Shown here one piece after another: positions 34,601 to 45,587 of a stretch of DNA of 64,000 bases. Each line of letters opens with the position of its first letter. Within the stretch, counting starts at the first letter, position 1. This DNA comes from Myrmaecium sp. VS I D KN 1 (Eukaryota > Ascomycota > Dothideomycetes > Valsariales > Valsariaceae), in contig JADQAV010000043.1 in the NCBI GenBank assembly GCA_019775845.1, positions 248,001 through 312,000 on the forward strand, in the 5' to 3' direction. A program made the position numbers and the translations under genes. The notes beneath the pieces were generated by a model that searched no databases, was not told the DNA's origin, and was given only the letters and a program-made list of their open reading frames with translations.

Positions 34601-37600
34601 GAAGTTCCGGGTCTAGTTGGCGAAAGTTGGCTTTGTGGCTGCTATCCCGGTTCGGGGGAGGCATTGCTGAGTCGTTACCATCTCACTGAAGGAGGAGGCC
34701 ATTTTGTATCTCTAACAGTGGAGTTAGATGTCAGTATGAAAGATCGGTTTGTGGACAGGAGCCCGCGACGATGAGAGCGGACACTGTTGTACGGTCCATG
34801 GACGCCGATAAATTAAGCTTGACGATAGCCTCTTCTGCGCGCATGAGATATAGCATAGTATCGCTGATTGTCCTCGTCATTGCGTAACATCTCATGTGTA
34901 CGGCTGCCCGAGGATGAAGGTGCGAACGCGAGGAGAGAGTGGCCAAGGATAAGCTGGGCGGTGGTGCAGTTGAATTCCATCACTTCAGCGCATCATTGCC
35001 TCTTCAGCGGACATCCACTCTGCCGGTCCTTCCGAAGGGTACCTGCCTGGCGTGTATGCCTCGGGACCTTCTCAAGGTGAACTGAGAGACGACCTCTTGC
35101 ACGGGTGACAGCGGGAGCATGCATATCAGGCTGGACTTAGCTGAGCGGCTGGTCCCCATCGGCGCGTGGGCATAGGCCATCGTCGGAGAGTTTGGTCTGG
35201 ACAAGGGCAATGTGACAGAGGTGCGAGAATGGCTGGTTGAATCCCAAATGGAGGCAAGCCTGATACGGAGGATACCCTTGTGTCGCCGCGCTTAGGAGGT
35301 GTTACAAAGCTGAGGATCTGGTAGCCAGGCCAATGTTGCTTTCCCCTCCCGGCTCCCGTTTGCCGTTTGCACCCGCTCTGGCATTTTCCCTTTCCATAGG
35401 CAGAGTATTGACTTCTTCGTTTGATTGGGGACATTATTCCCGTGCAAGTATGAACTGCGAACAGAGCGCATGCAAGGTTCCACTTCAAGGTAAGAAGCGA
35501 AAGATCCAAAGCCCAGAAGTAGAGCTAGGCAGCCTCAGGTAGCCCATGATATGGCTCCCAATCCCGAAGCCATCCAGGCCCTAATCCTGCCGCTGGGCTC
35601 AAGTCTGCAACGCCTGGCGCATGGCAAGTGGACAGTAATCAGCACGGGCCCAAAGTCTAGTAGAAATTCACAACAGCCAGAAGTCAGGCGCTAGACGCAC
35701 CTTTTGCCTTACTGGCGGTAACGGACGAAGTCAAAGAGAATTATCGAATTCGACGAAGACCATATGTAGAAAACCTGCAAGGCCATGCTCTTCGGCCCAA
35801 GCAGCTTGGCCCGAATCGGTGATCACAGCAGACATGGTCCAGTAGGGAAGCGAGGAAGACTTGGTAGGTTTCTAGGCAGCCAATGATGAGAGAAAATGCG
35901 GCAGCAGTATCAGCATCTTGACCGCGTGGAATTGTCGGTGAAAGGATGTTTTCATTCGCTCGTTATCCCTGAAAACGACCAACACCAAAAAGAGAAAGTT
36001 ACCTCGAGCCCACACCAGAACACACCTTATAGATGCAGCTTTAGCAAGAGCAACTGCGAGGGATTGGATCAATCCGCAGATAATGCATGCCTCGGAGCAT
36101 GCGGTAGCAGAAGGGACCCGACCTGCATTTACTTCATGTCCGGGGAACCCTTTGCGCGTCCACGGTCCGGAGAATATCCATGTTCAGTCTCCGCGACGAG
36201 GTCGATGATTGCCAGCAAGCGTGAAGAAGACGCCGTTCCGTTGCCTGCGCATGTAAGTGCGTGCGTGGGATTTGAAGCAGAGGATCGATTGGATCCGCAG
36301 CTGGGATCTGGAAGCCGAGAGCCGTGAAGTCATGAGTGGTCGCTGTCGCTTCTTCTGCTGGTGGCGATCGGCCCAAAAAAGCAACTCAGGCATGTCGCAT
36401 GCCTGTGCGCTTTGTCCCGGATGCTGAGGAAGGCTGACATGGATCGACACCGCCTACAAGCCAGATCCCGCCAGCTCCAATGGGCGCGCCGTGTCCGTTA
36501 GCCCGGCTCACCAGGGGGCTCAATGAGGGTTGGCCATGGCCGACCTGACAGATGGAACTGCATCTCGGAAGTCTAGTCCCTGAAGAAAACATGGTTGCCG
36601 TCGCCTTCAGGCACGCTCAGTCCAGCCGCGGCGGTGAAGAGGCGAGAAAGGGATAGCGCACGGGAAGGAAGCAAATTGAGGCGGAAGAGAAGGCTGCCCT
36701 TGTTATCCATACCTTATGCTTCCACGTCGATCCCACCGACGACGCAAATCATTGTCAACGCCATTCGAGAGGAGTCGCCGTCACCATCTTGGTGCGAGCG
36801 TGAGCGGTCGTGGTCAGCTCACGCTAGCATGACGAAGGAAAGAGGACATTGGCCGTGAGGACGACGGACCGGTTGGAAGCTTCATCGCAAACGAAGACGG
36901 AGAGCAGATGCGCCAGGCGACCACGGTGGTGGATCGAAGGTGGTGAGGGGTACTGGGGTACGACGATACTGCACTGGTCCTCGCACACACCAGGGTTATA
37001 CCGTTTTCGCTCGATGAGCAGCTGCCCTGCGCGATCGGGCGCTCGTTACATCGGCACATCCGGGTGCCGTACCATGCAGCAAGGGGGTCACAGAAGGTGA
37101 AGGCGAGGGGAGGACGAGGGCAAAACGATACCTATAGACCGACTATTTGGAATGGACGGATGGCCTGCCGCCTGGATCGGTCATTTTCTAGGCTCCGGCC
37201 CGCTGCGCTTTTAACGTTCCAAGGAAGTTGTTCGTTTGAGAGGCCGGCGGAGAAGCAAGAGGCGAGCACGGGGCATGCCGCGATGGACAGAGAGCGACGA
37301 GACGAGGCGACGGGGATGGAAGTGTGACCGTTCCGGTAGCACGTATTTGTATTGTATGAGGAAAGGGAACGATAGGGCAGGAAGAGAAGCCGGCGGGCTG
37401 GGACGCTCGGTGTGGACGCAGAGATACAACCTGGAACCCACCGTACCTGCTCGTACGGCCTGGGTACCTGAGGGACATACGTACAGACATACTACCATTG
37501 TAGGTTTTCGGTATCCAGATATATGTACAAACATATACATACGTACGCCTCGCAGGGGGGCCACGGGGGACGCGAGAAGGCGGCAGCTTTAGCGAACGGA

Positions 37601-37875
37601 TGTCCGGAGCAATCCCTAGGACAAGCCCCAGCAGCGCGTTTCCAGGTTCTCCAAACAGACGACTTCTAACTTACCATCTTGCTTCGCCTGGCCCGGTCCC
37701 GCCTGCTCGCACGTCTCCGAATGTAAGTTAGGCTGTTCACTCGGGCACGAAGGGCGAGCAACATCAGCAACCATCGACGCCCACGTTCACTTCGGTTCGC
37801 CACCATGACCGGAACGGTGAGGCTCCGCTACGCTGCGGCAACCATTCGTCATCGTCGTGGGCCCTTTTGAGGAAC

Positions 37876-37919
37876 GTGAGGAGGTACGTGAGGAGGTATC
37901 TGAAGAGGTCCCTGAGGAA
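37876..37919. repeat. 12-bp tandem repeat, imperfect
   Basis: Units GTGAGGAGGTAC, GTGAGGAGGTAT, CTGAAGAGGTCC and a partial CTGAGGAA follow each other in the noncoding region upstream of medA. Confidence 0.8.
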
Positions 37920-38070
37920 GGATCCACGGTGGTTATAAGACGCGCGGTAGTAAGAGGGGCATCTACCAGGAAGAGGAGCAAGAATGGCAACGAGCAACTT
38001 TCAGCAGCGGATGGCACTGGCCGCATTGCTATCGAGGAGGTTCATCATCGTAGTCATAAATAACTTAGCG

Positions 38071-38098
38071 TCGGTCGTCGGTCGTCGGTCGTCGGTCG
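38071..38098. repeat. (TCGGTCG)4 tandem repeat
   Basis: Four perfect seven-base units lie in noncoding DNA. A 10-bp duplication (TGTAGCGCGT twice) follows about 35 bases later. Confidence 0.85.
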
Positions 38099-38614
38099 TC
38101 AACGTTAAACTAACCGGGTCGGCTGTCGCCGCTGTAGCGCGTTGTAGCGCGTTGTCGATCGGAAATGGGCTCCGCTAGGAGTTCAGCAAGGACGTCAAGG
38201 GGTTTTAAGGTTGCTGCGCACGATTTAATCATCATGGGTTTTGCTCCTAAAATAGCTACGGTACCCCTCCGAACGAGGGTGAATGGTGCGGATGGGATGG
38301 GGCAGATGGGGTGGATTGGGTGGATCGTGTGAATAATGCGGTGGATTTGCCCTGACTACCTTAACTGATATCTTTAAGATCATCATCAAAAATTAGATAC
38401 CTACTGCTACTATGTTTGTACCTATGTAGGTAGTCGGGACGTGGGTGAAGAGTGCGGATGGCCTTTCGGTTCCTGGGGTGCAGCCGCAGTGCGCAGGGCG
38501 CGCACCCAAGCCCAAGGCAAGATCATCGTCGGCGGCATTATCTTCATCATCACCATCGTCCAAGTTCTGCATTTCCCTCCGACTTCACCACCACCCGCAC
38601 CCCACCGTCATCAT

Positions 38615-38644
38615 CACCACCACCACCACCACCACCACCACCAC
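38615..38644. repeat. (CAC)10 microsatellite
   Basis: Ten CAC units in noncoding DNA upstream of medA, within a longer stretch of CCA/TCA trinucleotides. Confidence 0.9.
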
Positions 38645-39282
38645 TATCACCATTACTGCAAATGTTTTCGTTGTTCGTCGATTGCCTACTATCCGGCCAT
38701 CGTCAATGTTCAGCACACAACGCCCGTCACGCATGAATACTAAGTAAGAAGTACCTAGTAGCTGCTTCGTCGTGCCAAGCACCGAGCACGCCGCTCCCTC
38801 TCCACGGCACCATTGACGGTGCGCCCACGCTTTGGTCCCGCTCGGCGCTGCCATGAGTCCTTCAGGTCGCTCCCCTCTTCCCGGGCTCGGCGCCCCGGCC
38901 GGCTGGCGGTGGTGGTGGTAGGGGTGGTTACGGATGCGCTGCGGCAGCATCGGCGGGTGGTCCACCTGTGAGCACACCTCACCCGATTCCGTATCGTGCG
39001 AGCGGTCCCCTTTCCCTGGGAGGTCGTCCTGACCCTTGCGGGCGTGCTCGTCCTCTCCCGGTTACTTGCTACTCACGTAACCACACCGCGCACACCCACA
39101 CCCACAATGAGGCGATGCCCGCCCCGGTGGCTCCTCCACCCATTCGCCGTTGCCCGTCCTTTGCTTTGCTTAGCCCGCCCCGGAGAGGGAGCTGAGCGGC
39201 GGTGGAAGGGGGTGGAAGGCCGGGGGGAGGGTGTACCTGAGGGCCTGAGCGGCATTGTCTTCGCAGTGAATTGAGCGTGCTC

Positions 39283-39304
39283 GAGCGAGCGAGCGAGCGA
39301 GCGA

Positions 39305-39346
<42 letters not shown>
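39283..39346. repeat. Compound (GAGC)n-(CAGC)9 microsatellite
   Basis: About five GAGC units (39283-39304) pass through a short GAGGAAGC link into nine perfect CAGC units (39311-39346). The array lies about 2 kb upstream of the medA coding start, near or inside the presumed leader, and should be length-variable. Confidence 0.9.
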
Positions 39347-39349
<3 letters not shown>

Positions 39350-41310
39350 CAGAGAAGACGAGTGGAGGAGGAGAGCAAGAAGGGAAAGCCTGAGCAGCAG
39401 AAGGGGCACCAACCCTCGTCCATGTCCATGGCAGCCGTTCTTGCACGGCCTCAGCAGTATCCATGGGCTCCTCCACCCATAACAGGTAACTATAGTACAG
39501 TACAGAGGTACCTAGCAGACCTTCGTCCCTATCCCGAATCTCATAGGCACTTTCCGCCGGCCCCTCTCCCCAGCTTATTCGTCCACTTCCACCTGGAAAT
39601 GTCCGAATATCCCACCCGTCCGTCACCTACTTATATCTACTTTCTTTTCCTCTCGCTTCCATTTTCGCCCGCTTGCGCTCCTTGCTCTCCTCCACCCCCG
39701 TCCCTTCGTCTCTCACTCAAAACGGCATCCCATTCGCTTCAACTTGCCAGCCTTCCCACACACCCCGTCCCCCGCCAACCACCAACCGCATTACATATCT
39801 TTGTCTTGTTTTCTCTCACCTCACTTGCGACGCGCCAGCATTGAGGATTGTGACTCAGCGCTTTGGCCTCCGTTCTGCTCGCGGCATTCCTTCACGCTTT
39901 CACCGTTTCTCGCTCTCACCTCCCTACGTCCTCACCTCTCTCCCCGGCCTCACACCCGTCCACTCGACGATCCCTTGGTCTGTCCCCGGACAGCCGGTGT
40001 CTATGTCAATCTCCAAGTGCGTTCCGTTCGTTGGCAGAGACTCACCCCCCAAGCCACAGCTGAAATCCGAGCCGATACTCTGGACATTACACGGCCGCCA
40101 GGTGCCGACCCTCATCGGGCGCCCTTCACCAGCCTCAACGCCTCCAGGGCGATCGCTCCCCCGCATCCTGACTCTACCGTTCCCTCCGTAGCTTCTGCAG
40201 GGGAGCCGTGTTCTTCAGGTTCGCGTGCATCCTCAGACCGTTCCTGCGGATCCTGGTGAGTGGGCCTTGCTGCTTGAACCGTCCTTGAACCTGTTCGAGC
40301 TATGCGACCTCACACCCTCCCTTCCAACCGTCCTCCTTGCATGCTTTGCCCTTATTCGAGGGGTCGGGCATGGCGGCCGTCTGGTGCTGGAGATTGCTCA
40401 GTCACGGGGAGATGGGTCCCTTTGTTAACGTACCATAGCCCCAGGCATCGTTCGCCCCCGAGCTAGGGTGAAACCACCATCCAGACACCTCAGCGCAGCG
40501 GGACATAGACATCATCCATCCTGTCATCGTTGGTGGGCCCCTGGTAAGTGCCTGCGATTCTTGCCAGTCTCCTGCAGCTATCCGATACCCTCATTTCGAA
40601 GACCATGACTCTGAACCATGTCAGTCCGATTTGCTTTTGCGGCCCCAACACCAGCCTGTCCCGTCTCCGTCATCGCGACGCCAAAGACAGATCGAAAGGC
40701 CAGGAGAACGTGCTGGTGGAGACGATCGGCCGGGTTAAAAGGCTGACACCGTCGCTGTATCGTCTCGGACCAGATTGTGTAGCATACGCCCACTCTTCCC
40801 GCAGACAGCATATCGGACCGGTCGAACGAGTCCGCATGGGAGGAGCAACGTGGACGCACACAGCAAACGTCGGTCGCGCTGCTCTCTGTTCACGGCCGGA
40901 GCCTGACAGACGCTGCACGTCATCCGCAGCCCCGCGGCTCGATCCATCGCATCCTTCGCACCAAGCGCAATCACAGGCGGTCGATATCATCCCTGTCGCA
41001 TTGGCCCTCGCCAGCAGCTTTCCAGTACGTTGGGTTTCCATGCTAAATGTGGACTTCGAGCGCTCTTGCGAGGCCGACGCAGCGGGCAGTGGCAGTTGAA
41101 GGCGCTAAGCCTCCTTATGCTGCTGCCTGCCAGGCTGATATCCCGTGCGACTTGCTAACGAAGCGTCCTTAGGCCGCATTCGCATTCGAGGCATCCTACA
41201 ATCCCAAGGGGGACCGCGTGCCGCCAGCGATCGCATCTGGCGTTGAGAGAGGGAGCCGTGTGGAATTTGCGAGCGCCGCGGACGCCTTACCGGCCGGCAA
41301 CGTCACTTCC

Positions 41311-43913
41311 ATGTCCGACCCTCAGGCGCATTATGAGGGCAACGGTTATGTGTACGGTGAGTAAATACTACATACATACTTAGTGTCCGCTTGCGCCCGT
41401 TGCGCCTCAGATGACGAGCGGTTCGGGTCGTGCCTAGCCGGAAAGGACCGGGTGAGGCACCACGTGAAGGCTGGGATCTAACTGACCACACCCACCCTCC
41501 CCACCAGACGTCGAAGCCACCCGGCCACCCAATCACGACGACGGCTTCGCTAGCTTTACACAGCCGGACTATGCCTCGCAGCTAGGTTCCGACGAGCAGG
41601 CGCACATCCCCCATGAGCACCATGAACACCACGAGCAGCATGAGCCGCCCGCCGCCGGGGGTCTATCGCTGCCCGCTGATTACCAGTCACGCGGAACAGG
41701 CTACGCTATTCAGTATTCGCCTTTTATCCCGCAGGCTGCGCTCGGAAAGCCTGCGGTATTGAGATGGGGCCCTCTGAAGGCTACAAGCGGAGAGAGGATT
41801 TGCTTTAAGCTGCGCATCCCTCACACATCCCCCCACCCCAGAGCACTCGCAATCATGTTTGACAACCGGGAGTGCATCGCCTATTCGACGAGGCTGGACG
41901 GCCGCGGCGAACACCATACCGACTGCCTTTACGAAACCGTCGTGCCCGCCTACGACCCCGACAAAGGCGAGGAGGCCGACGTGTGGCTGGGCATGGAGGA
42001 TGAGATGGGAAACATGAGCTACAAGAAGTTGGGACAGTTCTCCTGGCTGGATGAAGAGAGTATGGCGCATATGAACCAGCAACGCAAGAGAAAGTACACG
42101 GACGAGGACAATGTGACGGCACTGGCGTTGAAACGACCCTCATTGCAACAGCTCGCTCCGCGGTCTCCGAGCTCTTTCGCTGTTCCGCACACGGATCCGC
42201 ACGTCTCTCCCATGACTGCCTCCCAGGCCATGCGCGTTAGCCTGCCAAGTGGCTACTGGGACGGGTACGGAGAGGCCTATCCGACGACTCCGCACTCTTA
42301 CCACAATCGGAGCGAGAGTATGCATGCCTTGGCGCAGCGTGGAAATCTCATCACGGCGCAGACCAACTACAGCGCTCCGGTGAGTGCGACCTCCTACAGC
42401 AGATACAACACAGCTCCGCGGTCACTCGAAACGTCGAGGGGCACAGCGTCCATATCGGCCACCGGTTCGTCGTATATACAGCCCACCTCCGGTTCCACTG
42501 CGACTCCCCAGCTCGTCAGAACGTCGACAATCTCTCCTCAGACGCCGATATTCAACCCCTACAGTCTGTTCAAGCAATCCAAGGCCGTGCTCAAGATCAA
42601 GGGTGACCTGCACGAGATGGTAGGGCATTGGAGCTCGGAGGAGTGGGCGGCCAAGCGGCGACTGGTCTCGTTCGAGAGGAAGCAGACGGACAACGTTGTG
42701 GAGGTCTCGTTCAAAAAGACGACGGCGGAAGAACGCGCGCCGGATGGCATCTACGTCAGTTGCATCTACTGGGAGGAGAAAGGGGAGTTCTACATCACCA
42801 GCGTGGACACGATCTACCTGCTCGAGTCCATCATCGCCGTCCGGTTCACGGTGGAAGAGAAAAATCGGATCCGGCGGAACCTGGAGGGCTTCCATCCCCT
42901 GACCGTGTCCAAGATCAAAGACGACAGCCAGGAATTCTTCAAGCTCATCATGAACTTCCCGACGCCCAAACCGCGCAACATCGAGAAGGATATCAAGGTG
43001 TTTCCGTGGAAGAGCCTGGAGAAGGCTCTGAAGAAGATTATCAGCAAATATGTAAGTCGCGCCGCACCGCTCTATTCTCTACACGCTCCCCAGACACCCG
43101 AAAATTCGCGCGCCTATGAGATGCTAACACACGCACGACCGACCGCAGTCCGCCAGCTGGTCCTCGACCGCGGGTGCTCTGTGCACCCCGATGAGCGGGT
43201 ACAGCAGCGCAGGACAGTCGGAAGCAGGTACGGAAGCACGGTTCGCGGGATCCCCTCAGACAGCAGCGGCAGCGAGGGCCGGTCCGCTGGACGGTTCGAC
43301 CAGCTCGTACCCGACCAGGATGATGACCTCGACGCCCATCCTGTCCCCGCTCTATGCGTCAGCTGACCTCGCCGCCGTGGGGGCGCTGGGCGGCTGTGGG
43401 GGTGGGCACGGTGGATCAGCAGGCCCACCGCGCAACCTTCGCGTCTCGGTGCCGTCGCTGCCACTGCAACCGCAACCGCATCATCGGCTCGACAGCGGGA
43501 ACGGCAGCCACACCCATAATCACAGTCACAGTCACAGCACCAGTACCAGCAACAGCACCAGCATGACTCCGTGGAGCATTCCTCGGATGCCGGGCCCGAC
43601 GGTGCCGTTACAACACTACGAGACCCCTGCCCTCTCCGCCGCCGTCGCCGCCGCCGCCGCCGCCGCTGCTACCGTCACTCGCAGCCCGGACTGGGCGAGC
43701 CTTGGCAGTGCGCCGTCAGGCTCGTCGTCCACCATGCTGCGCGGCCACGATCCGAGGCGGTCGGTTGCGGAGAGCGAGGCGCAGGCCCAGGCCCAGGCGG
43801 AAGCTGTGGCTGTCGCGGCCGCCGCTGCCTTGGAACCGCCTGATCTGGAGATGTACGCGGCGACGGGCGGTGCGTATGGCCAGGGAGGTGGTCATCGGAC
43901 CGCGCGTGGATAA
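41311..43913 (+). CDS. medA: Developmental regulator of the MedA/ACR1/REN1/ACON-3 family
   Basis: Relatives of this protein control conidiophore form and conidiation in Aspergillus, Magnaporthe, Fusarium and Neurospora, probably in the nucleus. The model has exons 41311-41356, 41508-43051 and 43149-43913, with introns of 151 and 97 bases, for 784 residues. Residues about 100-200 contain VLRWGPLKATSGERICFKLR and LAIMFDNRECIAYST. The strongly conserved core, about residues 360-530, has FNPYSLFKQSKAVLKIKGDL, HWSSEEWAAKRRLVSFERKQ, YITSVDTIYLLESIIAVRFT, VEEKNRIRRNLEGFHPLTVS and IEKDIKVFPWKSLEKALKKI; the last splice yields SKYSASWSSTAGALCTPMSG. The C-terminus is disordered, with poly-Ala, His/Ser and Gln/Ala stretches. 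The chosen ATG is the first in frame within its exon, but that exon is open upstream to an acceptor at 41172, so a longer N-terminus is possible. Confidence 0.87.
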
Positions 43914-44810
43914 GGGCATGGGGCCTCTGTTGTTGCTATTGCTACTGCTGGTGGTGGTGGTGATGAGGGGGATGGCACACCTCTATCTGCTACAGACAAG
44001 TTCGCCTCAGAGTGACGGCGCGGGAGGGGTGCAGGGGGGGTGTTGCCGAAGAGACGAGGATGAGAAGATGGTGGTGGTGGTGGTGATGATGGTGAGGGGT
44101 GAGGGGTGGCGCATGATCTGCATTTGCATTGCCGCGCTGCTTCTCTCTCGCACTCACTCACTCACTCACCCTTCTTCTATCCCCCCTCACTTCATCCACA
44201 CCCTCTGCTTTTACCCCTCCATTCCTCGGACTCCCTTAACAAGCACCCGAGTCCGGAGGAAAGAGAGAGAGATGGGAGAAAAGCAGAAAGGTCAAGCTCG
44301 TGCACCCTTCTGTCTACCTTACCCCTCCATCCACCCCCTCCAACCCCCAGCCTCGCCCTAAAGTTAGCGCATCATCCGCACACCCCACCCATCTCGACAA
44401 GTCGACCAATCACCGCGTTCGGACCTACCACACGACCCTCAACCTGCTACTCCTCACAACTCCGTCCTTCCCACCACCATCACCACCTTCATCAACATCA
44501 CTATCACTATCATCCTCATCATCATCCCGTCGACTTCGCTCCCCCCCTCTCTTCGCGCGGATCTGATCACGTCGGTTTCTTTCTGTTGCATGCGACGATC
44601 TTCCTGCTAGGCATCTCCCTGACCGTTTGCACGTCGAGTCAGTAGTCCTGCTCTTCGCGAGCGCCGCCGTCGTCGGTACTGCAGATGGATGGATCTCAAG
44701 GTCCCCCCTGAAGTCGAAAGTCGTCAGTTGGGAGTCGCTGCTATCAAGGGATGTTCGTCTCGTGATTGTCCTTCTGTTTCTTTCCTCTCCCTCTCCTTTT
44801 CTCCTTTCAC

Positions 44811-44864
44811 CATCCATCCATCCATCCATCCATCCATAACACGCACGCACGCACGCACGCACGC
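44811..44864. repeat. Compound (CATC)n-(ACGC)6 microsatellite
   Basis: Nearly seven CATC units at 44811-44837 are followed after three bases by six perfect ACGC units at 44841-44864. The array is noncoding and downstream of medA. Confidence 0.9.
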
Positions 44865-45031
44865 ACATGCAGCTTGTTTGTTTGATACCCTCCCTTTCCC
44901 CCCCTCTCTCTCTTTTTCTGGGCGGTTAGTCAGTCAAACACGGTTCAGGCGGTCCTCTCTCACTATCCCGTTTCGTTTTCTTTTTCTTTTCTTTTCATTT
45001 CCTTCCTTCATGCATCTCCGCGATACGGGTC

Positions 45032-45059
45032 ACAGCAACGGCAACGGCAACGGCAACGG
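45032..45059. repeat. (CAACGG)n simple repeat
   Basis: Four CAACGG units, the first preceded by CAG, sit in the convergent spacer; there is no sign that they are translated. Confidence 0.8.
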
Positions 45060-45587
45060 TAATGGGTGGGTGGGAGGCGGTAGACTTCTCCTTCTTTCTT
45101 TCGCGATTCGATTTGATATAGATGTGATATCACGGTATGGGGATGGCGGGTTGAATTTTGGTCTTGCCTTTTTTGGTTTTGTCTTCAGTTGTTTCATTCC
45201 TCCTCGCAATACAACACCGCGCGTGCTTAGTTGAGTTGAGATATCTTTAGCAATACCAACCCTCATTCTTCATTTCTCTACGAGAAACGAGATTCGCAAA
45301 TAGGACTAGACAAGAGAAAGAAGGAGAGTAATGATGAGAATAAAGCTGATGGTCGGAAGGAGGGCAAGGAGTGACTCTCATCACCCCTCCGCCCGCCGAG
45401 AAGGAAAAGCATATTAGATACGTAAAACTAATCGAGAAGCGATCAAACACGCAGTTGCGAGCATACTGCCTTAGCCTCGCAACCACTTCTACACCTCACC
45501 CCATTACCTCTCTCCTCCATTACTCATTCCCCGACCCCTGTCCACCTTTTTACTCCAATCAGCTCCTCATTTCTCAAAGCTCTCCAC

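Larger units (their letters stand above)
31663..41310. other. Gene-poor 9.6-kb region upstream of medA
   Basis: I find no gene I can support in this stretch. The longest open frames (for example 33869-34474) have skewed composition, no family motif and no consistent splice model. The region holds many short tandem repeats, mostly between 37.8 and 39.4 kb, and words such as GTACCTAGTA. Bases 39500-41310 look like a transcribed leader: pyrimidine-rich stretches, several good donors (GTGAGT after 40257, GTAAGT near 40543, GTACGT at 41025) and a TTAG acceptor at 41172. It most likely contains the promoter and a long, spliced 5' leader of medA, whose Aspergillus nidulans counterpart is, as I recall, known for a complex leader. 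Confidence 0.5.
43914..45587. other. Intergenic, convergent 3' region, 1.7 kb
   Basis: This gap between medA and the Ser/Pro-rich gene is full of simple sequence: GGT/GGTGGT runs near 43950 and 44070, TCATCA runs near 44480-44525, and the microsatellites listed separately. I see no coding frame or structured RNA. Confidence 0.55.

Noticed and set aside
40548-41024. Open frame considered as an N-terminal exon of medA
   Set aside because: It joins in phase to the exon at 41173, but its sequence has Cys/Arg/His-skewed, non-conserved character and could as well be leader; left out of the coding model and noted as an open question.
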